This document shows positions 1 through 11,691 of a stretch of DNA of 64,000 nucleotides, one piece after another. Made by a program: the position numbers and the translations under genes. Position 1 is the first letter of the stretch; the number at the start of each line of letters is the position of its first letter. The notes below the pieces were generated by a model. It was not told where the DNA came from, did no database searches, and saw only the letters and a program-made list of their open reading frames with translations. The stretch comes from Parasponia andersonii. Taxonomy: Eukaryota > Streptophyta > Magnoliopsida > Rosales > Cannabaceae. Location of the stretch: contig JXTB01000348.1 in the NCBI GenBank assembly GCA_002914805.1, positions 100,617 through 164,616 of the forward strand, in the 5' to 3' direction.

Positions 1-77
1 TAAATGTGCTTGAAAAAAATAAGACATAGGATTTGGTGGAACTAACCAAAGGAAAGAGGCCTGTAAGATGAAAATGG

Positions 78-1443
78 GTGTTTACTGTGAAATACAAGGT
101 AAATGAATCACTTGAACGATACAAGGCAAGGTTGGTGGCTAAAGGCTATACTCTAACCTTTGGAGTAGATTACCTCGAAACTTCTGCTCCAGTTGCTAAG
201 ATAAATACTATGAGAATATTGTTATCTCTGGCAGCCAACCGAAGATGGAATATACAACAATTTGATGTCAATAATGCCTTTTTACATGGAGACCTTACTG
301 AAGAAATCTATATGGAGGTCCTACCAGGATTTGAGTCAGAAAAAAATAAGGTGTGCAAATTGAAGAAAGCTTTGTACGGCTTGAAACAATCTCCTAGAGA
401 TTGATTTGGCAGATTTGCTCGAGTAATGAAAGATATTGGTTGCAAGCAAAGTCAAGGTGATTATACACTATTTATTAAGCATTCAACTTCTGGGGGAGTC
501 ACTGCTCTATTAATCTATGTGGATGATATTGTGGTAACAAGAGATGACTTGGAAGGCATGGAAAATCTGAGAAAATATTTATTGCAGGAATTTGAAATTA
601 AGGAACTTGACAGATTGAAGTATTTTCCCAACATTGAAGTTGCTCACTCTTAACATGGGATTTTTATATCTCAACAAAAATATTTGTTGGGGTGTAAGCC
701 AATAGAGACTCCTATTGAACAGAATCACAGGCTTAGTGAGCACCTGAAGATGCAGCAGTAGATAGGAGGTCCTATCAAAGGTTAGTTAGAAAATTAATCT
801 ATTTGTCACATACTAGACCAACTATAGCCTATGTTGTAGTAGTAGTCAGTCAGTACATGCATAATCCAAAAGAAGTTCATCTTCAAGTTGCTCATCGGAT
901 CATATAATACTTGAAAAGTACTCCAGGAAAAGGAGTATTATTCAAAAGAGGTGAGGGGTTGGGCTAACTCTGGAAGCCTACACTGATGCAGACTATGCAA
1001 GATCACTAGATGACAGGAGATCGACCTCTAGCTATTGCACTTTCCTTGGAGGCAATATTGTGACTTGCGAAATAAGAAACAAAATGTAGTGGCAAGATCA
1101 TGTGCAGAGGCTGAATTCAGGGCAATAGCGTTGGGAGTATGTGAGCTTTTGAGATTGAAGATAATCTTGGAGGATTTGAAGATAACATGGGAGGGACCGA
1201 TGAAGTTATACTGTGATAACAAATCAGCAATAAACATTGCACACGATCCTGTGCAACACGACCGCACTAAATATGTGGAAGTAGATAGATACTTCATAAA
1301 GGAGAAGTTGTAAAGTGGATTGATTTGTACACCATTTGTATCCTCAGAGAGATGTGTTAACTAAAAGATTAAATGATTTTGTATTTCAATCTGTTATTAC
1401 CAAGCTGGGAATGGATAATATCCATTCACCAGCTTGAGAAAGA
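78..1443 (+). pseudogene. Ty1/copia pol remnant (RT and RNase H)
   Basis: Decayed 3' half of a Ty1/copia polyprotein. Residues [19 protein letters not shown] and [12 protein letters not shown] at 78-404 are reverse-transcriptase motifs. LIYVDDIVV at 426-653 carries the catalytic YVDD. Further copia sequence continues through 655-1030 in shifting frames (SHTRP, then YTDADYARSLDDRRSTSSYC). The RNase H end is at 1035-1313, with AEAEFRAIALGVCELL and YCDNKSAINIAHDP. Stops and frameshifts break it at 402, 651 and several points to 1034, so it is not expressible as one protein. Gag, protease and integrase would lie left of the window or are lost. The readings after 1313 (DVLTKRLNDF, then KLGMDNIHS) are the usual copia pol tail just before the 3' LTR. 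Lineage within copia is not resolved. Confidence 0.93.
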
Positions 1444-1777
1444 GTAACAGGAGAACTGTGTTTGACAGCCCACATGTGTGAGTTATATGTGTATATGCCA
1501 CGTGCACTCAGCATGGGCATGAGAAGTACGTATATGACATCTGTACTCAGTATGGGCATAGGAATATTGTCAGCCACGTGTAGTCCCTGAATGTACTCTA
1601 GCTGATTAAATATTCTGGTTTAGAAATATTTCTGACGTAGAGTTTGTGTATAAATATGTTGTACCAAACTCCAATGAATATTAAGTAATTATTCTTGTAA
1701 TTTGTCAGTATTCGTATTCGTGTTGAGTTTTAGCTTCTCTCTCATACCAATACTTAGTCTCTCCACAGATCCTATCA
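1444..1777 (+). repeat. 3' LTR of the 5'-truncated copia element
   Basis: Follows the end of copia pol and a weak purine tract (gagaaagag) at 1436-1444. It contains a TATA-like gtataaatatg near 1648, expected in an LTR promoter, and duplicated CACGTG-containing motifs near 1500 and 1573. The second LTR is outside the window, so both borders are estimated from pol position and a terminal CA. No target duplication could be checked. Confidence 0.55.
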
Positions 1778-3375
1778 CGTAACCAAATAGGGGTCCCCAT
1801 TTGTTGCGAGTGAGATCACGTTGTCCCAACTCAAGATTCCGCATATAATAGGACAAACCCATTTTTGAGGTTTTTGTTTTGTGATTAAAATTGAATCTAT
1901 AAGTTGTTCTTATTGATAATTTGTGGTCATTTCTTCATTTTGATTATAGCTTTTGACACCTCAATAAGTTTTCTACTTATGAGAAGCATTTTGCTGATTA
2001 ATTTGTTTGAATTTTTTTTTTTGGGGAAATTTATGCGTCATTGGAATGGATTATGGTGTGAATTTTTAGTAGATTGAGGAGCATAATTTGAGTGATTAAT
2101 CCAGTATGTTGTTTCTTGCAATTTTAAGCTCATGAAAGAAGTTTCAAAGGCTGCAAAATCTATTCCGAAACGAGCAATGCTATCTGTACACCTTTATTAC
2201 CCCAATATCATTGGTGGGTATTGAAATGTTTTTGTTTTGTTCATGCTTGTGCTATATATCTTACAATTTACTTGTATCAAATGCACCATTTGGATGCTTA
2301 GGAATAGGAATTATGGAAAGAAATGAACTTGTGTAATTTCGTTTAAAATTGTAAAGACAAAAACTTGTGGTTCTCATTTCTCAACTTTGTTTTTAGCCCT
2401 TCATGAATACAGTGTGAATGAGACTTAGTATGATCATATATATAAATGTCCACATAACTGTTATCTGAAGCTACTTAAGGACTTTTTTCTTGAAGTTATG
2501 ATGAATACAGGTTTTTGAGACACCCTACTTAATATGATCATATATATTAGGATCACAACCGTGAAAGGCACCCAAATTCTTATTGATATTGACCGTTATC
2601 CCTTGCCACAAATCCGATAAATTTAGTTAATTGATTGATTTTTTCATAAACGGGTGCAGGATGCATAAGGATTCTTATGAACTGCTTTGCCTTTGCCATA
2701 TGCTTCTCAAACAAAAAGCTTTCTCTTTTCTCTATTTCCTTAGGTAAGAAATAGTTTACAGGAGTTTTTAGGTTCGATTTTATTTTCTTAAGCACCTGCA
2801 CATAAAAAGTTTTATACAATTAAATTTACACTTTTTTAGCCATGTGTGATGGCATAGACAGTTGGGTTGCTCGCAAATTCAACCAAGGTAATTAATTAAG
2901 TTGTATTTCATCACCAACTATACTAGTGTAATAATATTTTCAATTTGTGGATCTATATCCTTGTCTACATTATAGAGCAACAACTAGTAGTTAATTTTGG
3001 ACAACGTCTAGAACATAGCAGCTAATTGCCTTCGTTTTCTTCCCTATTTTAGTTTCTACATTAGGTGCTGTTTTGGACATGATAACAGACAGGTGGTCTT
3101 AGCACTCCCTTACTACTTATTGATTAATTGATGTTGCAGACTCTTTCTTTTGAAGATTTGATTTTATATGCTTTATATTTCAGAATTAGCACTGCTTGTT
3201 TACTGGTAATCCTTTCCCAAGTATACAGGTAATATTACCTCTTCAGGTAATTTCTATTTGGCTTTTTCTTAGTGAGGTTGGAGGTTGATTTATCCTCTTT
3301 GGATTCTTTTTTGGGTGACTTAAGCTCAACTGGAGCCTTTTCGGTGTTGGTAACAGGTGGTTCAGGTGTTGTTTT
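1778..3375. other. Intergenic, no supported gene
   Basis: AT-rich sequence. A short minus-strand ORF of 79 codons (2580-2819) has no motif I recognise, and neighbouring frames are closed. Stretches near 2120-2215 and 2640-2760 look less AT-rich and might be eroded exons, but I can name no protein for them. Confidence 0.6.
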
Positions 3376-4500
3376 AGTGAGGGGCGGGTCGTTCACTTAA
3401 CCTAACTAGCTAGGTGTGGATATGGGTGTAAGAAATTTCTCCATTATCCCCAAACAAACCATAAACAAGTTAAAAAAAATAAATAAAATAAACAAATAAT
3501 ATTCACAGCAGGAAAAATGCAGCAAAATAATTCAATCAACAATAGAAAAACACAACAGACTAAGAAAGCGCTTTTACAAGCAGACAAATTAGACCACTTT
3601 TAAAAACAAATAAACACATTTTAAATTTAAATAGACAAATTATGAAAATTAACCACAAGAGAGAATAAAAATTGATATTTGACAAATAAAAACTAGCAAA
3701 TTTTATAAGTAAAAAATTAGAATAACAGACTCTAAGTCTAATTTTTCAACAACAGTAGAATAAATCACACCAAACAGAACACTAGAACAGAACTAAACAA
3801 CCAGATCAGAAACGGGGGAAAAAAAAAAAAAAAAAAAAGTTCCAAAGAAACATACTGACCGGCGTCCTTAGCTTCCAATTCCAGCCTTGCACTCCAGCAA
3901 TAACCAAAGCTTCAATGTGAGGAACAACAACCTCCAAGTCAGTGACACCATTGGAGAAAAATTATTCAATGAACCATAACGTTGAAAAAAAAAACCAAAA
4001 AAAAAATCGAGGAAAGGGGAAAGAAATGCTTACTTTTGTGATAGATGCTCTCAAATCCAGTAAAATAAAGAGCTTTGGGAGAGAACTTTGGATTTGGGAG
4101 ATTAGGATCTTCTTAGGAAAACAAAACTCAAATTCAACGAAAATTTAAATGGAGGTAGGGAAGGAATGAAAGGAGATAAAGTGAGAGGAACTATGGGAGA
4201 TTTTAATTCTCCATTTTTGGCTTAGTAGGTGGTTGGGTTCGTGTGAGAATTCAGAGACGAGAGAAAATAGAAAGAGAAACTAGAGAGAGGAGGCGGCAGA
4301 GACGATCTGTGCTCAGGTTTCTTACCAATGAAATAATTAATTTATAAAATGTATATGTATTTTTGTTTTTTTATTTTTTTAATTACTATTGCGGGTCGGG
4401 TTTGGTTAGTTCGGGTATGCGGAGCCTGAACACTCTGGGCCGCGGGTTTCCAAACTCGCCAACCGCACTGGGCCTCAGGTCCATTCGGGTTCAATAAAGA
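3376..4500. other. Unclassified segment with CGGGT-rich block, possibly a decayed DNA transposon
   Basis: The segment begins near a GC-rich stretch (gaggggcgggtcgttcac, 3376) and ends with a block at 4385-4500 rich in CGGGT and its complement, in otherwise AT-rich DNA. CGGGT-rich subterminal regions are common in plant hAT-type non-autonomous elements, which is why I suggest a DNA transposon, but I found no clear terminal inverted repeat or target duplication. Inside is an A-run at about 3820-3838, then a moderately GC stretch (3841-3950) that reads open on the minus strand without a recognisable product. Confidence 0.3.
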
Positions 4501-5261
4501 GGAAATTGTGACTTTTGAGCAAAAGTTTTGTTTTTTACGATGTACGGAAAATAAAGTTTAGGAAAATACGGCCCAACATCTTTATAATACGGCCTGGTAT
4601 ACTGTCAAGCCCAATAACCGAAAAAATAAAAATAACTAATTTTGTCTGACGCGCCTGGTTAGAGCATCGACTGCACGCATCAGAGTACTGTTAATGCAAC
4701 AATCTTTTTTTTTTCTTTTTTTTTTTTTTTTTACTTTTTCTTTTTTGTTTAAATTATTTTAATTTTTTTTGTCCAAACTAATCATTTTATTTCTTTAAAT
4801 ATTGTTATTGTTTTTCTTTTTTGCCTTTTTTTTTTAGTTTTTTTAATCTTCATGTGTTTTTCATTTAACTTTTTTTGTACCCTTTTCATTCTTATTAATT
4901 TCTAATTACTAAACATTTGAAAAAATTATAGCACAACATTTAATTATTTAAATTTTTGATTGAATTTTATGGAATAATTACTTCCTCATTCTTATTAATA
5001 TGTCATTGCTAAATATTTAAAAAAAGAAAATTTATAGCACAAAATTTAAGGAAAAAATTGTATTGATTGCATCATATATAGGTTATTGAACGACTGTATA
5101 TCTCTAATTAGTATAATAAATAATACGGTATTCAAGAAGGTTATTTTGGCACTTGCATTGTGATATATACTTTGTTATGAGTGGTTATATTTGGTTAGCA
5201 ATGTTAATTTTGAAAATTATTGGAGACAGGAGTTTCATACAATAATGCCTGAAAAAAAAAG
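4501..5261. other. AT-rich spacer with long T tracts
   Basis: Nothing gene-like. T-runs at 4707-4735 and around 4745-4850 dominate, followed by A/T-rich sequence leading into the tandem array. Confidence 0.6.
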
Positions 5262-7045
5262 TGAGAAAAAAAATAGTAATTACCATAAGTATCTTACGAA
5301 GTTACTTATAATATTCGAAGAAATTGTAAATTAGACTTTAATCCATAAATCTTAAGTATTTTTTTTTTCAACATATTTAGATCTTTTGTGGGATATACTT
5401 TTTCTAAAGGTTAACAATGGTTATTTACCTACAGTCTCTCACTTGAATATCGATGGTATCCCACTTAGTTACCTATAATAATTAAAAAATTATTAAAGTT
5501 GGCTAGTTACCATAAGTATCATATGAGATTATTTATGATATCTAAAAAATTTTCTTTTAGAAAAAAAAAAAAAAGAAGAAGAAATTACCACAGATGTCCT
5601 ACATAGTTAACTATATTATCTAATGAAATTGAAAAAAAAAATTTATCATGAGTATCTTTTTACATTATTTATATTATCTTTCTAAGTTACCTATGGTATT
5701 TAACAAAAATTTAAAAGGGAGCTAGGCTTCTTATTTTAAAAATTTTATAAAAAAAAAACTATGAGATTTAAGTTAGAATGAGATACCATGTTACTTAAGA
5801 TATTCGAAAAAATTTATTTAAAAAAAAATTATCATGGGTATTGTACCTTGTTACTTATATTATCTAGTAAAATTAACAAAAAAAGTTATTAGGACTATTC
5901 TTTCACATTAAATGTAGTAAAAATTAAAAAGAGAGTTAGGTTCCTTAGTTTAAAAATTAAAATTAAAAAAAAAATATGAGATTAAAATTGGGATGAGATA
6001 CAATGTTACTAATCGTATCCCCTTTTAATTTTAGAAAAAGAAAAAATAAATTACCATGGGTATCGTACTTATGGTATCTGGTGAAATTGAAAGAATAAAA
6101 AAGTTATCATGAGTATCTTTTTACGTTATTTATAGTATATTTCCAAGTTACCTATGACAACTAACAACAAGTAAAAGAGGAATTAGGCTATTTAGTTTAA
6201 AAATTAAAATAAAAAAAGATTAAAATTAGAATGAGATACTACGTTACTTATGGTATTTGAAAAAAAAAAAAATTTTTAAAAAGAAGAAATTAACATGGGT
6301 ATCATACCTTGTTATTTATGGTATTTGGTAAAGAAAAAAAAAAACTATCATAGACATCTTATTAAGTTACTTATAATATCTCGCTAGGTTATCTGTAGTA
6401 TCTAAACTAAATTATTAAATAAAATTTACCATAGACATCTTACTAAGTTACTTATAGTATCTAGCTAGGTTACCTATGGTCTTTGAGCTAGTTAAAAAAA
6501 ATTACTTTAGGCATCTTACTAAGTTACTTACGATATTTAGTTATGTTACCTATAGTATCCAAGGTAATTGAAAAAAAAAATAAAATTACCATAGAAAATT
6601 TAACTAGGTTACTTATGGTATTCAGACTAAATTAAAAAAAAAAATACCATAACATCTTACAACTAAGTTATTTATAGTATTCAACTAAGTTAATTATGAT
6701 ATTTGGGATATTGAAATAGTAGTATGTCATTTTTTTTCGCAGAAAAATGAAGAGCTTAACATAAGTACCCTAGAAGATTAATTGTGATATTCAAGTAAAT
6801 TTAAAAAAAAATTATTGTAGGTATCCTACCATATTATATAGGTATGCCGGTAAATTTGAAAGAGTTATCATGAGTATCTTATTAGATTTGTAAGCATCTT
6901 GTTTAGTTATTTATGATATTTGGTTAGATTATCTATAATATATGAGATGTTGTAAAAATAGTAAGTGTCATTTATTTCTCAAAAACATGACATATAAATA
7001 CAACTAAAAAGTTATCATAAGTATCTTATCACGTTACTTATACAT
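5262..7045. repeat. Decayed hierarchical tandem array with TTACCATA/TATGGTA motifs
   Basis: A core of the form TTACCAT-R-GTATC, TTAC, AAGTTACTTAT-GTAT recurs throughout. At about 5640-5885, 5886-6105 and 6106-6346 it is built into longer units of roughly 220-245 bp that also share segments such as gttaggttccttagttta and gattaaaattgggatgagat. From 6347 to about 6720 it falls back to simpler units of some 80 bp containing catcttactaagttactta and tagctaggttacctatgg. Copies differ by many substitutions and by the length of A-runs between them. The motif is partly self-complementary (TACCATA against TATGGTA). There is no coding potential. No family name is known to me. Confidence 0.85.
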
Positions 7046-7526
7046 AACTTCATCTAATAATTTTTAAAGAACGGTTAGTAATGTGGTTAAAATTTTGTAA
7101 TTTGTAATTTGTAAAACGTAAAACAATCTTGTAATTAAATAGAAATTTAAGTAGGAAAATATTGTCAAAAGGAAGCTTCAAAGGAAAAAACAAAAATGTT
7201 ACTGATAAGGGGGAAAAAAGAGTATGATGTGTGTCATTAGGGGCTGCCACGCGCATATTTTCGTGTTGTCAGTCTTTTCTATCACCCAGATTTAATTAAT
7301 TTCTTTTTCAAAGTATGGTGAGCACTCAAAACAAAAACAAAGTATAAAAGGTCATATTTTCAACTTTTTATGTATAAAAGTCATATTTTTTTACTTTTTC
7401 TTTGCACAATCGTATAATCTAAATACTTCTTAGTTTTTAACGTATTTGTCTAAAAGTCCCTAAACGCTTGCATATACAGTGAAGGAGAAGCAAAACTGAT
7501 TCAACGTATTAAAATGAATAATGTTT

Positions 7527-7703
7527 TTGAGGTATTAATTTTTGTATTAAAGTTTTAATATCAATACATATAGTACGTGATTTAATAATATTTAATTTAT
7601 TTATAGTAAGTTTTAACATACTAATTAAATAGTTGCAATTTATACGTCATATATGTTTGTACAAAAAAATTAATATAAAAATTGGGACACGTAATATTAT
7701 CCT
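7527..7703. mobile_element. Foldback MITE, copy 1 of a two-copy family
   Basis: About 177 bp whose halves are imperfect reverse complements. The left part runs gaggtattaatttttgtat, and the right part read in reverse runs aggataatattacgtgtcc then ttttttgtacaaacat. The same organisation appears, better preserved, at 51591-51787. No coding sequence. Target duplication not determined. Confidence 0.6.
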
Positions 7704-7799
7704 ATTAAAATAGCATGAATTAATTAAGAAGCTATTATTCAGTTCAAAAGAAAATAAGAAAAATGACTTCAGACTTTGAAGATTTTTATATCTGAATGT

Positions 7800-8498
7800 A
7801 ATCAATTTTGCGAGGCCCAAGCTTCAGTCTAGTACTTGTCCGAGGATTTAGCCACCATCAGCAGAACAATAGGGATCAAAAGGAAGAAACTTATACCGAT
7901 GGTGGAACACTCTTTAACATATTGCAGCTGAAAATTTTAATCTAGGTAAAAGCTAATGGCAGAGAAGCTAACAAGTATCACATTCATACGAATGATCTCA
8001 AGTTAATACTAACAAAAGTTGCTATCAAGACCATTTTGATTTTGAAGTAACTATATATGCAAATAAAACCAGTCATGACTCCATTTCGAAAGGGGGAAAA
8101 AAAAAATAGTCATGACTACTTTGATAGGCATTTTTCTCTCTAAGGTAACAGAGATTAAAAGTCACTGTGCATTGCAATGTGTATGCAATCAAAGTGAGTA
8201 TGATCTTTGGAATGATACAAATACGATCTAAAGGGTAACTCACATTTCTAACATCCGTGTCTCTGACATCTAAATCTGTTGTCACCAAGATGAAGTTGAT
8301 CTTTTTATCAGTTAGGTAGCTGTACCTGGAAATGGAATTGCATAAGAGTTACGGCCATAAAATAGTAGTAAATAAATAGGTTTCAGTTCACATAATTAAA
8401 GAACAAAAATAGTACTCACATTTTGTAATTTTCAGTTGGATAAAGCAGACCCAAAAATGTCTCGTTCAATGTCGGTCCAGATTTTTTGGGATTGTTCA
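7800..8498 (-). pseudogene. TRAPPC2L-like trafficking gene fragment (two clear exons)
   Basis: Two consecutive minus-strand exons with correct splice borders match the TRAPP complex subunit 2-like protein, a longin-fold subunit of the vesicle-tethering complex at the ER-Golgi. Exon 8498-8420 (79 bp) encodes NNPKKSGPTLNETFLGLLY then PTENYK, preceded by AG and followed by GTGAGT. Exon 8325-8244 (82 bp) encodes YSYLTDKKINFILVTT then DLDVRDTDVRN, also AG/GTGAGT bounded. Phases agree across the intron, giving M at the junction. LGLLYPTE-YK followed by a Y-YLT-K-F strand is the family signature. The 5' exons that should encode the N-terminal longin strands are not found in 8510-9490. A downstream AG-bounded stretch at about 7930-7815 could be the next exon but matches only weakly. 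I therefore call it a truncated copy. A gene with very distant upstream exons remains possible. Confidence 0.62.
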
Positions 8499-8509
8499 CT
8501 ACACCCAGA

Positions 8510-8842
8510 TATAACCATACGTCAAACCAAGAAAATATAAGTTCCACTTCTCAACTCCTAAACTACATATGCCACAAAGATTCAGGGAATTCAAATAATG
8601 GAGTGCCTAAGGTCAAAATAATGTGAGCATTTTCAACCTAACAAAATCTCAATTTTTTTTTTTTTAAAAAGCAGAAGAAACCCAGAACAAGAATTCAAAT
8701 TCCGATTACTTATTTAATTTTCATTCTGATTAACCTAATTCATCATCCAATTAGGAAGTAAAACCTTTCCATCTCAGAAACCCGTTTCATTTACAAACCA
8801 GTAATCAAACCCAGATCCTAAAAAACATACATTAACATCATT

Positions 8843-8873
<31 letters not shown>

Positions 8874-9490
8874 CATATATAGTCCCACAAAGTTAGTTTT
8901 GGGGACTGTACCCCGTAATCAATCATAATCAATCTGATCGTTAAAAGTAGGTTGGTTTTCATCCAATGTTGTAAATATTTCAAGAGCAAAAAGGCAATCC
9001 ACGGAAGAGGTTACTAATAACTATAGTCAAAGGTCAAAATTAGAACTTTTTTCCTAAAAAAAAGTTATAATATTTTAATCAATAAAAGGGAAACTATTGT
9101 TCATCCCAAAGAAAACAAGAAAAAAAACAAAAAAAAAAAACCGACTAATCTTGTAAGACGAATGAATGATAATTTTTCTATGCAAAAAAGTTAATAAGAC
9201 AATTTAACATATTATTAAAAATACAATTATATCTAAATTAACATGGTTCAGCAATATTCTAATATTCCAAAATCACATTTTTGAATTTCAAATTAATTTA
9301 TACTTTAATTACGTTTTGAAATGTCTAGAAAAATATGATATAATAAAATTTGACATCAATAGTCGTGAAAATGAGATTAAGACTTTTAATAATATTAATA
9401 TCCTCGACATATGTCTTAAACTCAATAATAGTTCTAAATAAAAAAACAAACTTTATGATTTTATTTTATTTTACTTTATGATTTTCTTTT
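8510..9490. other. AT-rich spacer, no gene seen
   Basis: Contains a TA microsatellite at about 8851-8880 and A-rich tracts. I searched it for the missing 5' exons of the TRAPPC2L-like fragment and found none. Confidence 0.55.
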
Positions 9491-9491
9491 A

Positions 9492-10300
9492 TTTTACTAA
9501 ATATTGTAGTCACATACGTTGTCAAATTATGCTTAGTTATATTATATTAGTGCAAAATGTCACTAATTAATGATAAATTAATCCATTATATAATCAAAGT
9601 TGAGCTTGTACGTGAGAGAAATAGTACTTTATTAAGTATTATAATTCACTAAACTTTGACTTTATGCTTAGTGCTATTAAATTAATATGAAATTCCAATA
9701 ATTAGTGCAAATCTAGACAATTTTAGCCTATGTCGAGCATGTGAGACTGATTAATAGCATTATTCTAAGTATTATAACTCACTAAATTGTGTTATTATGT
9801 TTAATTATATTAATTTAATGTCAAAATTTCTTAATTAATAGAAATTGATTAAAATGTATTATAAGTTAGGCATGTGACATTAAGACATTATGTCTATAAG
9901 TATGTAATGGTTTTATACTAAGTAAATATAGTTCACTAAATTGTGAATTTGCGCTTAGTGCTCTTAAATTAATTTGAAATTTCACTAATCAATGTAAATT
10001 TATTTAATTTTAGTCTTAGAAGGACATGCGAGATTAATTAATAGTGTTCTACTAAGTATAATATTAATTAAAATATATCATTATGCTCAAATGTATTAAA
10101 TTAATATTAAATTTCTTTAACTAGTGGAGATTAATTAATAGTGTTCTACTAAGTATAATATTAATTAAAATATATCATTATGCTCAAATGTATTAAACTA
10201 ATGTTAAATTTCTTTAACTAGTGGAATTTACTGCAAAGTTATAAGTTAAGTATGTGACGTTAAGATATTATATCTTATTAAAAACTATGGTCACATACTT
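9492..10300. repeat. Tandem array of roughly 130-bp units
   Basis: Units begin near 9492, 9625, 9758, 9910, 10042, 10141 and 10271, so spacing is about 133, 133, 152, 132, 99 and 130 bp. Each begins with a form of ctaagtattataattcacta, then ttatgcttagtgctattaaa, then a ttcactaatta-type segment. Some units end in a form of agcatgtgagattaattaat. Copies starting at 10042 and 10141 are almost identical over about 95 bp, so part of the array duplicated more recently. No coding content. Confidence 0.85.
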
Positions 10301-10719
10301 TATCAATTTTATTCTCCTTGTCTCGATCATTTAGTATTTAAATATTTAATCTCTTTTATGCGTGAATAGTTAGCTATATTTTTTTAACTAAATTGAATAT
10401 TGGCAACAAAAAAATAAAATAAAACATGAGTTATTTTTATTTTTTGTCAATACAAAATTAATACTAAAAGAATAATTGGGATTTTATTTTTTTTCATTTA
10501 ATCAAAAATAATTAAGCAGTCCTCAATAGTTATAAGTATGATATTATAATCGTGTAGTAATATGATAAAATTGTTAAGTGGTAAATATATGACAACATAA
10601 TTTAATTATGATTTAATATGATCATTAATCCTTCTTGATAAAAATTAATATGCAATTCTTTGAATACTTATTGGGATGTATTGTATTCTTTCCCCAAAAA
10701 TATTATTCTACTGGGCTTT

Positions 10720-11140
10720 ATGATATAACAAGCATATAATAAGAAAGATCTTTTAGACAAATTGAGTACAAATACAAATACAAAAAATCGTTGATTCTTT
10801 AAGAATATTAAAAATTTGGGAAGAAAATAGAAACTCTCTATATAGTTTTTATTAAACTCAAATGACTATATTAAACTATAGAATAGTGCCCTAAGACTTA
10901 TAATATACAAGGAACTAAAAAAAATACGAAATTCTATTTTAAAATAATAGAATATTTGAAAAAAAAAAAAGAATAAAAATGTAAAAAATGAGTAACTAAA
11001 ACACTAAAAAAATCGTATTTTCAGTCGATCAAAAGTAGAACTGATCGACTGATTTTTCCTAAAAAAATCATATTGAAAAGATCAACTGAAAGACATTTTT
11101 GATCGACATAAAATGTCTTCTATCAGGATTTTTGATTATT
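10720..11140 (-). repeat. LTR (3' on minus strand) of the gag-bearing element
   Basis: Aligns with 14534-15012 through shared blocks such as agaaagatcttttaga, actatagaat and aataatagaatatttga, and a palindromic zone, here agtcgatcaaaagtagaac then tgatcgactg. Borders are approximate. Confidence 0.75.
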
Positions 11141-11691
11141 CACAATGTATCATACTTTCTAAGGTAGAGAAAATTCATTCTCGGAAATTTCTAGTGGTAT
11201 CTTTATCCGAGAATCTCTTCGAAATAGGAAAATATTTACTATCTTAATGTTTGATTGAGAGTTAGAAAATCATTCAACTGATGTAATTTCTTCTTCGTAT
11301 GATTTTGGAAATACCAATTGAGTATTTCGTTCTTAACCCACCATGAATACACAAAAGTAGTAAAGAGGATCTCCAATTAATTAATCTTAAAATCTGAATA
11401 AAACATTCGTTACTTTGACTTATAATTATTGAACTTTTTATCTTGAGAATTTAGAGAATAAAGCATCTTAAAGAATGGTTGGAAAACTTCATTGTGTATA
11501 ACAGGAGAGTTACATCAAACTCAATAACAACATTTGGTTCCAAATTAATATAATACCAGATGTCCTGTAAAGGTAGTAACTCATATTGTACCTCCCTAGG
11601 ATGCAAGTTACTAACTGCCTTTGCGTTCTCTGGAACAGCCAGCGATCACCAAAGAATCAGGAATGTTCTTCTTTAATAATAGCTACACGAT
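11141..11691. other. Internal non-coding part of the gag-bearing element
   Basis: Lies between the left LTR and the CACTA insertion. All six frames are broken and no pol domain was recognised. Confidence 0.5.

Noticed and set aside
2580..2819. 79-codon minus-strand ORF
   Set aside because: No motif, no splice context and no neighbouring coding signal. Kept only as a remark.
5262..7045. CRISPR-like array
   Set aside because: Repeats are diverged, spacers are not unique sequences, and the context is a plant genome.
7815..7930. Membrane-anchor exon of a separate minus-strand gene
   Set aside because: One frame is hydrophobic and AG-bounded, but it has no partner exons and could equally be an eroded TRAPPC2L exon.
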